A stretch of DNA of 64,000 nucleotides from Mesorhizobium escarrei (GCF_935825525.1 NZ_CAKXZT010000119.1:51354-115353); one strand, 5' to 3'. Counted from the first letter of the stretch, positions 26,777 to 36,959 are shown. Notes: generated by a model not told the origin, from the letters alone. Numbers and translations: made by a program.

Positions 26777-27835
26777 ATGGCATCGGTAACCATCAACAAC
26801 GTCCAGAAGGCTTTCGGAGACACCAGGATCATTCACGACGTCAGCGTCGACATCGCCGACGGCGAGTTCGTCATCCTGGTCGGCCCGTCGGGATGCGGAA
26901 AGTCGACGCTGCTGCGCATGATCGCCGGACTTGAAACGATCTCCGGCGGCAAGATCACCATCGGCGAGCGGATGGTCAACAATCTGCGGGCGCGAGACCG
27001 CAACATCGCCATGGTGTTCCAGAACTATGCGCTCTATCCGCATATGACGGTGGCCGACAATATGGGCTTTGCGCTCAAGATCAAGAAAGCCGATCCGGCC
27101 GATACCGCTGGCCGCGTCAGGAATGCCGCCAACATACTCGGCCTGGAAAAGCTGCTTGAGCGCTATCCGCGTCAGCTCTCCGGCGGCCAACGCCAGCGCG
27201 TCGCCATGGGCCGCGCCATCGTGCGCGACCCGCAGGTCTTCCTGTTCGACGAGCCGCTCTCCAATCTCGACGCCAAGCTGCGCGTCCAGATGCGCGGCGA
27301 GATCAAGGCGCTGCACCAGCGGCTGGGCACCACCACCATCTACGTCACGCATGACCAGATCGAAGCGATGACGATGGCCGACAAGATCGTCGTGCTGCAT
27401 GATGGCCTGGTCGAGCAGATCGGCGCGCCGCTCGACCTCTACGACAAGCCGGCCAATCTCTTTGTTGCCGGGTTTATCGGCTCGCCCGCCATGAATTTTA
27501 TTGCCGGGCGCATCGAGGAAGGCGTGTTCCGCAGCGCCGGCGGGCTGATCCTGCCGCTGCCGGAAGGCGCCCGCCCGACCGACGCTGCAGGACGCGAACT
27601 CGTCTACGGCATCCGTCCCGAGCACATCCGCGCAACTGCCCAGGGCATGCCGGGCACGGTCACGCTTCTGGAAGCCACGGGTTCGGAAATCTTCGCCAAG
27701 GTCGACTGCGCCGGCGAGGAAATTGCCTGCCTGTTCCGCGAGCGGCTGCCGCTCAAGCAGGGCGCCCAGATACGGATCGAGCCAGACCGCGCCTGCGCCC
27801 ACCTGTTCGACGCGAAAACCGGCCGGCGTATGTGA
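26777..27835 (+). CDS. sugar ABC transporter ATP-binding protein (UgpC/MalK type)
   Basis: A 352-residue ATPase. It has Walker [10 protein letters not shown] (about 36-44), the Q-loop [11 protein letters not shown], signature LSGGQRQR, Walker [15 protein letters not shown] and switch histidine YVTHDQIEA, followed by a TOBE-type regulatory domain with [11 protein letters not shown]. It completes the importer of 23551-26732. A good ribosome site (CGGAGAAA) lies about 6 bases before ATG at 26777. It is the last gene of the operon; the 116 bases that follow hold GC-rich imperfect dyads but no clean terminator. Confidence 0.93.
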   Translation: MASVTINNVQKAFGDTRIIHDVSVDIADGEFVILVGPSGCGKSTLLRMIAGLETISGGKITIGERMVNNLRARDRNIAMVFQNYALYPHMTVADNMGFALKIKKADPADTAGRVRNAANILGLEKLLERYPRQLSGGQRQRVAMGRAIVRDPQVFLFDEPLSNLDAKLRVQMRGEIKALHQRLGTTTIYVTHDQIEAMTMADKIVVLHDGLVEQIGAPLDLYDKPANLFVAGFIGSPAMNFIAGRIEEGVFRSAGGLILPLPEGARPTDAAGRELVYGIRPEHIRATAQGMPGTVTLLEATGSEIFAKVDCAGEEIACLFRERLPLKQGAQIRIEPDRACAHLFDAKTGRRM

Positions 27836-27951
27836 TGGTGTGGCCTGCGCGGCGGGTTCGCTCACGCGAGGTTTGAACAGCGAGTCGGGCCGCCCTCAGG
27901 GCCGCCTGCGATCGTGATGCAGCTTGGCAGTGCCGGCCGCCAGGGCCGGAA

Positions 27952-29582
27952 CTAGTGTTGTTTGGGCGATGTTGAAAAGCGGTGCCTGAACCGGTACGGC
28001 GACCTCATCTGCTTTGGCGACCTTATCGCCGCAGCCCGCTGCGTTGCTGGCCCTTGCCGCTGCTCCTCGGCTGCGGCGGTAAACTGCGGAGGCTGCATCT
28101 GCTCAATGCACCCGGTCTTTAGCTTGCGTCGGGGGTTCGCCAGGAAATCGGCGACAACCTCCGATCCGCAAGGGTCGGAATCGATCACATCGTGGCCGAT
28201 TCCCCGAAGAACGACCACTTGCCCAAAAGGAAGGCTTTTGGCCGCACGATATGCCCAGTGAGTCGGTGTTGCCGGGTCATATTCTCCCGACAACAGCAGG
28301 GTCGGGATATCGAAGCGGCGGGGATGCTTTTGCGAAACCGTCATTCCCTGAGGAAACCAAAGCGGGCAAACCCAGGTATAGTCGGCCTCTCCGATCCACT
28401 TCGTCCAGTATTCGAGGCGCTTGTCAGGCAGCTCGGATCTGTTGGTCTCAGAGCAAGTGACCGAAAAATCCATGCCTTGGGCAATCTCGATATCGTCTTC
28501 TTCAAAGACCATCTTGGCAAGCGGTCTGAAATCGTTTTCGTATGTTTTCTCGACTAGCTTTGGGAGGTCTTCGATAGCGTAACGATCATAGAGCAACCCG
28601 AATATAAGCTCAAGAAAGTCCGCGCCGGAGACATATCTATACTGAGTGGGAGCGTTTTCTCTGTCATCGCTCCGCAAAAGCACCGGCTGTTTGTCCAGCT
28701 GCTTTACGATCGCTCGCACGGCGTCTCCCAGTCCGCGCATGCAGTTTTTTGCCTTTTGGCAATCTCGTTCCAGCAGTTTCAAGGAACGATCCAGATTTCG
28801 CCCATCTTCTTTGAGGGTAGTCGATATCAAGGGGAAGAACGGAATCCAGAATGCTCGCTGAGATGCCCTCTGGATGCTCGTTCATCACTTCCAAGGCAAG
28901 TCTGGTGCCGTAAGAGACGCCGTAGAGTACCCATTTCTCTATTCCAAGAGATTTCCGAACGTCGTTGATATCGGCTGCATTTTCGGCGGTGTTGTAGGCG
29001 GAAAGATCAATTCCCTTTGCTATCAGCGCGCCTCGGCAGGCGACCACCTCGTCTCTCATGAGCTTGTCAAAGCTGATCTCAGCATCGACGCTTAGCGAAA
29101 TGGCGTTCCAATGATCGCCTTGAAGTATCGTGAACAGCTGAGCCTGGGAACTGACTTTCCTATCCCTCGTTGGTCGACCACGACCACTCGGCGGCCGATC
29201 ATCCAATTTTGATCGCTTATGAACTGCCACCATGCCTCGATGTCTTCCCTGTCGCCAATATCGGTGGGCTGGCCAGGCCCGCCCGTGAGAAACACAATGG
29301 GCTCGTGCCGCTCGCGGTCGGGCTCGAAGACACCACCGATAGAGTGATTTCAGTCTCAGAAGCTTTTTTGCGGTTTTCAGGGACATTGAGCGCCCCGCAC
29401 GTCATGCCACGGTCGCGCGGAATTTCGAACCAACAATTGGTTTTCTTGAACTCTCCCGCATGGATATCCCCGCTCCACGCGCAAAATAGAAATACAGCTG
29501 ACGCGAGCTTAAAGAGTTCCAGATTGATGGCGCGCATGTTGCCCTCCAGCATGAAGCAAGGCCTGAGGCATTCGCTCGCCAC
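27952..29582 (-). pseudogene. broken alpha/beta hydrolase (tricorn-interacting/TAP-like), at least three frameshifts
   Basis: The parts of one hydrolase are spread over successive reading frames on the minus strand. An N-terminal part with a signal-like segment (29582 to about 29310) ends at EITLSVV. The next frame (29295-29092) holds FLTGGPGQPTDIG and VVVVDQRGIGKS. A third (about 29100-28810) holds the nucleophile elbow YGVSYGTRLAL and ends DSVLPLDID. The last (28830-27952) holds LLLSGEYDPATP with the acidic residue and GIGHDVIDSDPC with the histidine and TAP-like tail. All catalytic motifs survive, so decay is recent, but no single frame can make the enzyme. It is downstream of the aldehyde-oxidase operon on the same strand. 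Confidence 0.85.
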
Positions 29583-29762
29583 CCACTGAGCTTTGACATC
29601 AGCGCGGTCGTAGGAATGATCGTAGTTTCCCCCTGCCCCACCAATACCAAGTGCGATTTTGCTCGCAGCAAGCTACCCCTCATCGATAATAGAGTGGTTC
29701 CTTGGGCCGCACATGACCCATTTGGGTATAGGATCATGGCGACAGTGGCGTCCGGGCAGTTG

Positions 29763-29909
29763 TCACGGTTGGCCTACTACTGAGCGTCGGCCCTGATATG
29801 CGCTCTTCCGGTTGCCGCGCTGCTCCTCATAGCGACCGTTCGGCAGCAATTTGTGGCGGATGTCGCCGTCGGCGGTGACCCACATGCCCACAACAGGATG
29901 CTGCTTCAT
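29763..29909 (-). pseudogene. truncated Atu4866-like small gene
   Basis: A 48-codon frame begins at ATG 29909, whose A overlaps the TGA of the decarboxylase-like gene (ATGA), a usual operon junction. It reads GMWVTADGDIRHKLLPNGRY and GNRKSAYQGR, which I recognise as the first half of the Atu4866-type small-protein family, then diverges and stops. Family members are roughly twice as long, so the 3' half has been lost. It belongs to the tail of the aldehyde-oxidase operon. The family assignment is from memory of its sequence pattern. Confidence 0.55.
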
Positions 29910-30658
29910 CGTTTAGGCTTTCTCTGATTTGCGGTTTGGTTCTGTCGCACGACTTTGGCTGCCGAAGTGCTGCGACCAACAATGCGGCAACGATCACCAA
30001 GCCGATATTGGCTTGCCGGCGATTGCCGAGCTTCCGGCTCCGCAGGTCTCTCCCGCTTGGCGAATTCCTCACCGGCGATGCGGACCGCCCGCTGTACGGC
30101 GGGATAACCGCTGTAGCAGACGAGGTTGAGCAAAATCTCGATAATCTCCTGAGGACGCGCTCCCACATTGAGCGCGGCGTTGATGTGAACGCGCAGCGGT
30201 GTCTCTGTGGTTTTGGTTGCGACCGCGGCCAGTGCCGCGCAGGCCGAAAGCTCTCGGGTCTTCATGTCCACACCATCCCGGCAGAACACTTCGCCGTACG
30301 AATGCTCGACGATCATGCGGCCGAGATCCGGCGCGAGGTCGTTGAAGCTGCTGACGACAGCGTCGCCCGAGGCGCCAGAGGTTGTTGCCAGGGTGGCGCG
30401 CCCCCGGGCAAGGCGTGCCGCCCTGTGTTCAGTCGTCCTGGACAGCGCCGGCGGCTGGGTCTGGCGATCGGCTCCCGCCGCAAAGACCTCGCTGGCGACG
30501 GCGAAGGCGTTCAGCGCCGAGGGGAACCCGCGGTAGACGCTGAGCTGCATCAACAGCTCGATAATCTGCGCCTTCGAGACGCCCTGCGCCAGCGCGCCGG
30601 CAAGGTGCAAACGCAAGGCGTCGGTGCGATTGCCGGCGGTTGCCAGCATAGCGATCAC
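29906..30658 (-). CDS. carboxymuconolactone decarboxylase (CMD) domain protein, 3' part of a frameshifted gene
   Basis: The 250-residue frame starts in the middle of one CMD domain (IAMLATAGNRTDALRLHLAG) and contains a second complete one (DLGRMIVEHSYGEVFCRDGVDMK, then VHINAALNVGARPQEIIEIL and CYSGYPAVQRAV). The missing beginning of its first domain (WDSYLRSFGETSPELARLW and AFGEALSRDSLDVKTKSLAV) is present upstream in the same frame, back to about 30787, where it meets the preceding gene. CMD proteins are AhpD-like all-helical proteins, some redox-active; here the C-x-x-C pair is absent. The arrangement indicates one longer gene broken by a frameshift near 30780. The C-terminal 40 residues are basic and non-conserved in appearance. 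Confidence 0.75.
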   Translation of the reverse strand: MIAMLATAGNRTDALRLHLAGALAQGVSKAQIIELLMQLSVYRGFPSALNAFAVASEVFAAGADRQTQPPALSRTTEHRAARLARGRATLATTSGASGDAVVSSFNDLAPDLGRMIVEHSYGEVFCRDGVDMKTRELSACAALAAVATKTTETPLRVHINAALNVGARPQEIIEILLNLVCYSGYPAVQRAVRIAGEEFAKRERPAEPEARQSPASQYRLGDRCRIVGRSTSAAKVVRQNQTANQRKPKR

Positions 30659-30686
30659 GGCAAGGCTTTTGGTTTTTACGTCGAGG

Positions 30687-31271
30687 CTATCGCGCGACAG
30701 CGCTTCGCCGAAGGCAAACGCAACCCAAAGCCGCGCCAGTTCGGGCGAGGTCTCGCCGAAGCTTCTGAGATAACTGTCCCAAGTCGCCAGCGATCAATTG
30801 CGTCAGCGCAGTTTTGCCCTGCCGCTCGCGCTCGCTGCCATCGTCGGTCGCGGGCGGCAGCGGTTCGAAGGCGATTTCCTGTTCCTGGAACACCTTGCGC
30901 ACCAGCCCGACACTGTTGATCGCCGCGGGAAAACCGAGGATCGCCACCGCAAGGAATAATAGTTCGACAAGCACGCGCGGCTCGCCGCCGGCGTTTATGA
31001 AGCCCGTGATGTGAAACTTGAGCTGCGGCTGCGCGCTGCCATCGGTAATCAGCATAGCCACGGTGCACAATTGCCGTAACGGCAGATCGAGACCCGGACG
31101 TGACAGGATGTCGCCATACGGGTATTCGACGGTGAAGCGCGACAGATCAGGCGAGGTTTGTGCCAGGCGCTTGATGGGACCGTCATAATCCTCGCCGCCG
31201 ATCCGGTGCAGGATCCGCAGTCCCCGCGCGTAGCGCTTCTCCTCTGGTTGCTGCGACCGCTGAGTGGTCAC
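30687..31271 (-). CDS. carboxymuconolactone decarboxylase domain protein, 5' part of a frameshifted gene
   Basis: Residues 1 to about 165 form one CMD domain (RYARGLRILHRIGGEDYDGP, DLSRFTVEYPYGDILSRPGL, LKFHITGFINAGGEPRVLVE, ILGFPAAINSVGLV). After LTQLIAGD the frame turns into a basic non-conserved tail. Removing one T at about 30780 (GGCGACTTGGGAC) would continue it as IAGDWDSYLRSFGETSPEL into the next frame, giving a protein with three CMD domains. Start ATG 31271 overlaps the stop of the molybdenum-subunit gene by 4 bases, so it is part of the paoABC-type operon. The domain itself looks intact and could still fold. Confidence 0.78.
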   Translation of the reverse strand: MTTQRSQQPEEKRYARGLRILHRIGGEDYDGPIKRLAQTSPDLSRFTVEYPYGDILSRPGLDLPLRQLCTVAMLITDGSAQPQLKFHITGFINAGGEPRVLVELLFLAVAILGFPAAINSVGLVRKVFQEQEIAFEPLPPATDDGSERERQGKTALTQLIAGDLGQLSQKLRRDLARTGAALGCVCLRRSAVAR

Positions 31272-33430
31272 GCCGCCGTCCTCATCGGCGGTAGTCCCGA
31301 CAGCAGCTTGGACAGGGTGATCGGAAAGTCCCGGACCCGGATGCCGGTGGCGTTGAACACTGCGTTGCTGACCGCCGCTCCCGTGCCGCAGACGCCCAGT
31401 TCGCCAACGCCCTTGATGCCGAGATGGTTGGCGTGTTCGTCATAGTCGTCGAGCAGCACGGTCTCGATGGCCGGAATGTCGGCGTGCACAGGCATCAGAT
31501 ATTCGGCGAGATCGCCGTTCACCCAATTGCCGTGGCGCGGGTCGACATGGGCTGCCTCGTGCAATGCCGAGCTGACGCCCCAGATCATGCCGCCCATCAA
31601 CTGTGAGCGCGCGGTCTTGGCATTGATGATACGGCCCGCCGCGAACACGCCGGTCATACGCCGCAACCGGACTTCGCCGGTGGCGATGTCGACGGCGACT
31701 TCTGCAAACGCCGCGCCATAGGTGTTCTGGGAGTAATTCTTGAAGTTCGGATCGTCGGCCTGGCCAATGGTTTGTCCGGTGGCTTCAACGCCTTCTGGAA
31801 ACCAGCGACCGACATCGGCGAGGATGTCGTTGGGAGCGGCCCCCGGACCAGCGGCTTCGACGATCTTGTTCCTGATCTTCTGGCAGGCCAGGTCGATGGC
31901 TATCGACAGGTTGGACGCCCCCCACGAGCCGCCGGCGCCGGCGCTCGGCGGAAAGTCCGAATGTGCCAGTTGCACTGTTACCCGGTTCACGCCGATCCCC
32001 AAGGCTTCCGCCGCGATCTGCCCGGCGATGGTGTACGTGCCGGTGCCGATGTCCGGTGTGTCAGAGCGCACGATCACGCGGCCGTCTGGGTCTATGCGGA
32101 CCACGGCGCCCGTCGCTCCCTGAAAATGCATGCGGATTCCCACCGCCATGCCGTAGCCGACTAGGTGATCTCCCTCGCGACGGCTACCCGGCGTCTTCGG
32201 CCGCTGGCCCCAGCCGAAGCGCTTGGCACCCTCGCGCAGGCAATCGGCAAGACGTCGTCCATTCAACGGCACGCCCAGCTCGGGATCGATCGCGGTGTCG
32301 TTCTTGAGCCGCAATTCCACGGGGTCGACATCAAGCGCATTGGCAAGCTCATCCATCGCGGTTTCGAAGGCGAGCAGGCCCGGCAGTTCGCCGGGGCCGC
32401 GCACCGCTTCGGCGGCCTTGAGGTCGAGATTGGTGATTGAGTGCCGGGTCAGCCGGTTCGGCGCTGCGTAGAGCGAGCGAGCCACCGTCGCCGCCTGTTC
32501 GATCCACGGTTCCGCCACAGCCGCCTGAAGATTGACGTCGTGCCCGAGGCCGGTGAGCTGGCCGTCTGATGTCGCCGCCAAACGTACGCGGTGGATCATT
32601 TCTGGCCGGTGGCCGGTGAGGGTGAAGACCTGCCGGCGCGTCAGGGCGACCTTGACCGGGTGGGCCAGCTCGCGCGCGGCAAGCGCCGCGAGAACAGCCT
32701 CGGCGTGGAGATAGAGCTTGGAACCAAAGCCGCCGCCGACAAAGGCCGCATCGACGGTCACCTGATCGGCCGCCAGCCCCAGCGTTTCGGCGAGCGCGAT
32801 CCGGTTTTGCGCGACGGTCTGCGTCGCCAGATACACGGTGAGATGGTCATCGCGCCAGTCGGCGAGACAGGCATGCGGCTCCATCGGCTGCGAGAAGTGG
32901 TACGGTGTCGTATAGGTCTGGTCGATAGTCACCGGCCCGGCCGACATCGCTGCCTCGAGGTCACCGAAGCGCGTCTCGCCGGGAAGCCCGATACTGAGGG
33001 TGGCCTGCGGCTCTGCCCGATCGGCATGATTGGCAAGATCGAAGGCGCCGTCTTCACGCGCGTAGGTCACTTTCACCAGAGCCGCAGCGGCGCGGGCTCG
33101 TTCGAAGGTGTCCGCGACGACAAACGCCACCGGCTCCCCAAAATATTCGATCCGGTCGCTGGTCAGTTGCGGATGCGGCCGGTCGAAGATCGTCGGCTTG
33201 TTGACGAATGCCCCCTGTTTGGGAACGTTTCGATGGGTCAGCACCAGGCGCACGCCGGGTGCCGCTTCGGCTTCGGCGGTGTCGATGCCGGCGATCTTAC
33301 CCTTTCCGATCGCCGCGCCGCGGATGAAACCGTAGAACGGTTGGCCCGCGTCCTGCCGTTCATATGAGTACGCGGCGCGTCCGGTGACTTTCAGCGGGCC
33401 GTCGATGCGGTTGATGCCGGCGCCGATCAT
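31268..33430 (-). CDS. paoC: aldehyde oxidoreductase, molybdenum-binding subunit (PaoC-like)
   Basis: A 720-residue large subunit of the xanthine-oxidase family. It begins [20 protein letters not shown] and includes [37 protein letters not shown], the [20 protein letters not shown] segment, [30 protein letters not shown] and the active-site glutamate in [20 protein letters not shown]. The end [17 protein letters not shown] is characteristic of PaoC/YagR. It oxidises aldehydes (aromatic ones in E. coli PaoABC) at a molybdenum cofactor. Start ATG at 33430 overlaps the FAD-subunit stop by 4 bases. Start and end are coupled to neighbours, so the operon order is A-B-C-CMD. Confidence 0.92.
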   Translation of the reverse strand: MIGAGINRIDGPLKVTGRAAYSYERQDAGQPFYGFIRGAAIGKGKIAGIDTAEAEAAPGVRLVLTHRNVPKQGAFVNKPTIFDRPHPQLTSDRIEYFGEPVAFVVADTFERARAAAALVKVTYAREDGAFDLANHADRAEPQATLSIGLPGETRFGDLEAAMSAGPVTIDQTYTTPYHFSQPMEPHACLADWRDDHLTVYLATQTVAQNRIALAETLGLAADQVTVDAAFVGGGFGSKLYLHAEAVLAALAARELAHPVKVALTRRQVFTLTGHRPEMIHRVRLAATSDGQLTGLGHDVNLQAAVAEPWIEQAATVARSLYAAPNRLTRHSITNLDLKAAEAVRGPGELPGLLAFETAMDELANALDVDPVELRLKNDTAIDPELGVPLNGRRLADCLREGAKRFGWGQRPKTPGSRREGDHLVGYGMAVGIRMHFQGATGAVVRIDPDGRVIVRSDTPDIGTGTYTIAGQIAAEALGIGVNRVTVQLAHSDFPPSAGAGGSWGASNLSIAIDLACQKIRNKIVEAAGPGAAPNDILADVGRWFPEGVEATGQTIGQADDPNFKNYSQNTYGAAFAEVAVDIATGEVRLRRMTGVFAAGRIINAKTARSQLMGGMIWGVSSALHEAAHVDPRHGNWVNGDLAEYLMPVHADIPAIETVLLDDYDEHANHLGIKGVGELGVCGTGAAVSNAVFNATGIRVRDFPITLSKLLSGLPPMRTAA

Positions 33431-34410
33431 CTGGATGCTCCTTCGCGTGCGTGTTCAAGAGTAGCCGAGAGCGTCCGTCGGACGAGTGGCAGCTTGTAGG
33501 CGTTCTGTTCGGCTGGCCTGGCGCCGGCGAGCACGATGTCGGCGATCGAATCGGCTGCGGCGTCACTACCGGCAACGGCACGCTCGGCCTGTTCGACACG
33601 CCATGGCTTGTGCGCGAGACCCCCGAAGGCAAGCCGGTCCACCGTGACGCGGCCCTCCTCGATCTTTGCAATCAGCGCTACCGAGACAGTGGCAAACGCG
33701 TAGGAAGCGCGCTCGCGAACCTTGCGGTAAAGCTGCACGCCGCCGCGCGGCTTTGGCAGCGTCACTGCAGCGATCAGTTCGCCCGGCTCCAGCATGGTTT
33801 CGACATGCGGGGTCTTCCCGGGGAGGCGATGCAAATCGGCGATCGGGATGCTGCGCGACGCTCCGCTCGGCGCAACCGTCTCAACGTTGGCATCCAGCGC
33901 CCGCATGGCGACCGCCATATCTGAAGGATGGGTCGCGATGCACGCTTCGCTGGCACCGAGAATGGCGTGATTGGCGTTGAGGCCACCGATCGCAGCGCAG
34001 CCCGAACCCGGCGCGCGTTTGTTGCATGGCATATCGGTGTCGTAAAAATAGGGGCACCGTGTTCGCTGCAACAAATTGCCGGCAGTTGTCGCCTTGTTGC
34101 GGAGTTGACCGGAGGCGCCCGAGACAATCGCCCTGGACAGCACGCCGTAATCCCTGCGGATCCGAGGATCGGCAGCAAGGTCGGTGTTTCGGACAAGCGC
34201 GCCAATGCGCAGGCCGCCCTGGTCGGTTGGCTCAATCCGATCGAGGCCGATGTTATTGACGTCGACAAGATGCGTCGGCGTCTCGATCTGCAATTTCATC
34301 AGGTCCAGCAGATTGGTGCCGCCGGCAATGAATTTTGCGCCGGGGGTACGCACCGCTGCTGCTGCAGCCTCGGCCGCGCTGCCTGGGCGTTCGTAGGTGA
34401 AGGCTTTCAT
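33427..34410 (-). CDS. paoB: aldehyde oxidoreductase, FAD-binding subunit (PaoB-like)
   Basis: A 327-residue FAD subunit of the xanthine-oxidase family. The flavin-binding segment is [15 protein letters not shown] (about 29-43), followed by [23 protein letters not shown]. The cysteine-rich part [20 protein letters not shown] marks the PaoB type, which carries an extra iron-sulfur cluster. The C-terminal domain contains [22 protein letters not shown] at 34410 follows CAGGAGGACGGCC; reading to 34473 would add a non-homologous arginine-rich leader. It overlaps the 2Fe-2S subunit gene upstream and the molybdenum subunit gene downstream by 4 bases each. It passes electrons from the 2Fe-2S clusters to the acceptor. 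Confidence 0.92.
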   Translation of the reverse strand: MKAFTYERPGSAAEAAAAAVRTPGAKFIAGGTNLLDLMKLQIETPTHLVDVNNIGLDRIEPTDQGGLRIGALVRNTDLAADPRIRRDYGVLSRAIVSGASGQLRNKATTAGNLLQRTRCPYFYDTDMPCNKRAPGSGCAAIGGLNANHAILGASEACIATHPSDMAVAMRALDANVETVAPSGASRSIPIADLHRLPGKTPHVETMLEPGELIAAVTLPKPRGGVQLYRKVRERASYAFATVSVALIAKIEEGRVTVDRLAFGGLAHKPWRVEQAERAVAGSDAAADSIADIVLAGARPAEQNAYKLPLVRRTLSATLEHAREGASR

Positions 34411-35039
34411 GGCCGTCCTCCTGCAACCGTGCGGATCGCCTCGATGATGTTGGGGTATGCGGCGCAGCGGCAAATGTTGCCGCTCATGCGCTCACGGATT
34501 TCCGTTTCGCTCAGCGCAATCGGCGCAGCGAGATCGACGGTGACATGGCTCGGAATGCCGGCGGAGATCTCGTCCAACACCGCCACCGCCGAACAGATCT
34601 GTCCCGGCGTGCAATAGCCGCACTGGAAGCCGTCATGGTCGACGAAGGCGGCCTGCATCGGATGCATGCGATCGGGCGTGCCCAGTCCCTCAACGGTGGT
34701 GATGGCGTCGCCCTCGTGCATGACGGCGAGGGTGAGGCAGCTGTTGATGCGCCGTCCGTTGACGAGGACGGTACAGGCACCACACTGGCCTTGGTCGCAG
34801 CCCTTTTTGCTTCCCGTAAGGTGCAGGTGTTCGCGCAACGCATCGAGCAGCGTCGTACGGGGATCGAGGTCGACCGCATGAAGTTGGCCATTGACCCGCA
34901 GCTGAACTGAATGTCGGTTGGCCTCTTGTTTAGGGGTCGAGGTGCCCCGGATTTCTTCGCCAGCCAGGGTTGGTGAACTCGCTGCGGCCCGCGTAGTCGG
35001 CTGCTCGCGACCGTTGGTCTCCATATGAACTGAAGCCAT
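34407..35039 (-). CDS. paoA: aldehyde oxidoreductase, 2Fe-2S subunit (PaoA-like)
   Basis: A 210-residue subunit with both cluster domains of the family. The ferredoxin-like domain has [21 protein letters not shown] and the helical domain has [13 protein letters not shown] and [12 protein letters not shown]. About 50 N-terminal residues precede the ferredoxin fold. In E. coli PaoA this region is a twin-arginine export signal, but here no RR-x-F-L motif or hydrophobic stretch is seen, so a cytoplasmic enzyme is likely. ATG at 35039 has GGAG 8 bases upstream. First gene of the operon; the upstream gap carries two strong operator-like repeats facing the divergent TetR gene. Confidence 0.92.
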   Translation of the reverse strand: MASVHMETNGREQPTTRAAASSPTLAGEEIRGTSTPKQEANRHSVQLRVNGQLHAVDLDPRTTLLDALREHLHLTGSKKGCDQGQCGACTVLVNGRRINSCLTLAVMHEGDAITTVEGLGTPDRMHPMQAAFVDHDGFQCGYCTPGQICSAVAVLDEISAGIPSHVTVDLAAPIALSETEIRERMSGNICRCAAYPNIIEAIRTVAGGRP

Positions 35040-35135
35040 AGCACTACTCCGTTCAGGGCGATCATCCGGCAGGCTGCTTCAGTGAGCAGCATCTGCGGAG
35101 TCCCGACTTGCGGGATGGAATCCATGCAAAAAGAT

Positions 35136-35184
35136 ACGATACGTAGCGTCTACTTGCAAACTACGATACGTAGCGTACACTTGT
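35136..35184. promoter_or_regulatory. two 22-base operator repeats between paoA and the TetR gene
   Basis: TACGATACGTAGCGT occurs at 35136 and again at 35163, each followed by a conserved ACTTG ending (22 bases with two differences). The copies are 27 bases apart. Each contains a dyad of TACG-ATA-CGTA form; the second extends to CTACG-ATA-CGTAG. The divergent gene encodes a TetR-family repressor, whose operators are usually such short palindromes. The site should control both paoABC and the regulator gene. Confidence 0.75.
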
Positions 35185-35260
35185 CAAGCCGAGTCGCGTG
35201 TTTTTGTGAAAGCCAACAACTCTGCCCGCGACCTCGGCACATGGACTACGGCAAGGATCG

Positions 35261-35878
35261 ATGGAAAAGAATAATCCAAAAGTACCGGCGAAGGTCGCCA
35301 CCCCGCGCCCGCGCGGCGCGGATGCTACGGCGGCGATTCTCCGCGCCGCATTGGAGCTGGGCGAAGAGGTAGGATTCGATGCGCTGACGATTGAAGGCAT
35401 CGCGGAAAGGACCGGTGTGGCCAAGACGACCATCTATCGCCGATGGCCGAATGTCTCGGCGATCGTGATGGATGCGTTTCTTACCGAAGTCACGAAGGCG
35501 GCGCCGATCCAGGAAAAAGCAACGGCGCGAGAGAGTTTTGCAGCGTCCATGAAATTGCTCTCACGGGCTTACCGCGGTCAGCAGGGCAGGATCATGCGGC
35601 CGCTATTGGGGCGAGCGCAAACCGACGACAGGCTGCTGGAGGCCGTGAAGATGCGTTGGGTCGAACCGCGGCGACAGATCGCCCGTGAAATCGTGCGACG
35701 TGGCATAGCCAATGGTGAACTGAGACCCGGTTTGGATCCGGATGTAGTGCTCGATGCTCTATATGGCCCTATCTATCACCGGCTCCTCGTTCCGTACGTC
35801 AACTCTGACATCCCCGACGCTTACATCGAGGCGGTCATTGAGACAGTATTCGGTGGTCTGGAGTTGAAGCCTCGCTGA
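35261..35878 (+). CDS. TetR/AcrR-family transcriptional regulator
   Basis: A 205-residue TetR-family protein. The DNA-binding domain is at residues 22-70: ILRAALELGEEVGFDALTIE, then IAERTGVAKTTIYRRWPNVS, the recognition helix. The rest is the helical ligand-binding and dimer domain (TetR_C). ATG at 35261 has AAGGATCG just upstream. It is divergent from paoABC and probably represses it, binding the paired repeats at 35136-35184, until an aldehyde or related compound is sensed. The effector is not evident. Confidence 0.9.
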   Translation: MEKNNPKVPAKVATPRPRGADATAAILRAALELGEEVGFDALTIEGIAERTGVAKTTIYRRWPNVSAIVMDAFLTEVTKAAPIQEKATARESFAASMKLLSRAYRGQQGRIMRPLLGRAQTDDRLLEAVKMRWVEPRRQIAREIVRRGIANGELRPGLDPDVVLDALYGPIYHRLLVPYVNSDIPDAYIEAVIETVFGGLELKPR

Positions 35879-35985
35879 TCCGGCGGTCGATCTGGAGCGA
35901 CATCGCGCGCTGGCCGTCAGCGGTGGTTGTCTCGTCGTCACGGCTCAGGATCTCGTGGGCTGCTCACATCGCAAGGAGAACTCCC

Positions 35986-36537
35986 ATGAAGGAAATGCCT
36001 GCATCCCATGCCTACCGACTGCTCGAACCTGGCCCCATCGTCTTGGTCACGACTGCTCTAAGCGGCAAAGTGAACGTGATGACGATGGGCTTCCACATGA
36101 TGGTCCAGCACGCGCCGCCGCTGATTGGATGCGTCATCGGACCCTGGGACCGCAGCTACGGAGCATTGCGCGAGAGCCGCGAATGCGTGATCGCTATCCC
36201 AACGGTCGATCTTGCCCGCACGGTCGTCGATATCGGCAACTGCTCGGGCGAACAGGTCGACAAATTTAAGAAATTCGGGCTGTCACCTCTGCCCGCCCGG
36301 GACGTGGCGCCGCCACTTATCGGGGAATGCCTCGCCAATATCGAGTGCCGAATTGCCGACGACAGCATGGTCGAGACCTACAACCTCTTCCTTCTGGAGG
36401 CGATCAGGATCTGGACCGATCCCGACCGGGAGGAGCGGCGGACACTGCACCACAGGGGAGACGGGTCCTTCACCATAGACGGCGAGGTCGTCGACCTGCG
36501 CAAGCGGATGGTCAAATGGCGGCATCTTCCTGCCTGA
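35986..36537 (+). CDS. flavin reductase-like domain protein
   Basis: A 183-residue protein of the flavin-reductase (FMN-binding split-barrel) family: LEPGPIVLVTTALSGKVNVM, MTMGFHMMVQHAPPLIGCV, SRECVIAIPTVDLARTVVDI and FKKFGLSPLPARDVAPPLIG are the usual elements. The family reduces FMN or FAD with NAD(P)H or binds FMN as a cofactor. ATG at 35986 has AAGGAG 8 bases upstream. It lies between the TetR gene and a 659-base gap before another flavin reductase (37197) and a luciferase-like monooxygenase (37758), so it may add reducing power to that system. It could equally be a lone FMN-binding oxidoreductase. Confidence 0.83.
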   Translation: MKEMPASHAYRLLEPGPIVLVTTALSGKVNVMTMGFHMMVQHAPPLIGCVIGPWDRSYGALRESRECVIAIPTVDLARTVVDIGNCSGEQVDKFKKFGLSPLPARDVAPPLIGECLANIECRIADDSMVETYNLFLLEAIRIWTDPDREERRTLHHRGDGSFTIDGEVVDLRKRMVKWRHLPA

Positions 36538-36616
36538 CCTCCAAGAACCTTTGCGCTTGTGACGCGTTCCGGCCGGAAGTGCGCGGTACACATTCGCGGC
36601 CAGTGTCGCTTTCAAA

Positions 36617-36650
36617 GTCATAGGACAGTCATGGTCATAGGACAGTCATG
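36617..36650 (+). repeat. 17-base perfect tandem duplication
   Basis: GTCATAGGACAGTCATG occurs twice back to back (36617-36633 and 36634-36650). It is in a non-coding gap, so it has no frame consequence. It looks like a recent replication-slippage duplication. Confidence 0.9.
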
Positions 36651-36959
36651 CCGATACGACCGTCGGCGCGCGAGAGCATTTACAGGGCCGTGGTCGCCGA
36701 GGTTGTCCGATTGAGCATTCGAGAGCGGCGGCATCCCAGTCCGCGACGTCGGCAGCGGTGCGATAGGTTGCTCTCGAGAAAACTCAAGAGGATGGCTTCC
36801 GGATCGGCGGCTCTGCAAACTTATTGCCAAATTCAAACGGACCGCTACCATCGAATGGCTATTTGTTATCTATTTCAGATACTTAGCATAGTTTTTGTAC
36901 TAATCTCTTGGAGAGCAGGATAGGACAGCTAACTGGTCAAGACAGAACAATTTCGATTG

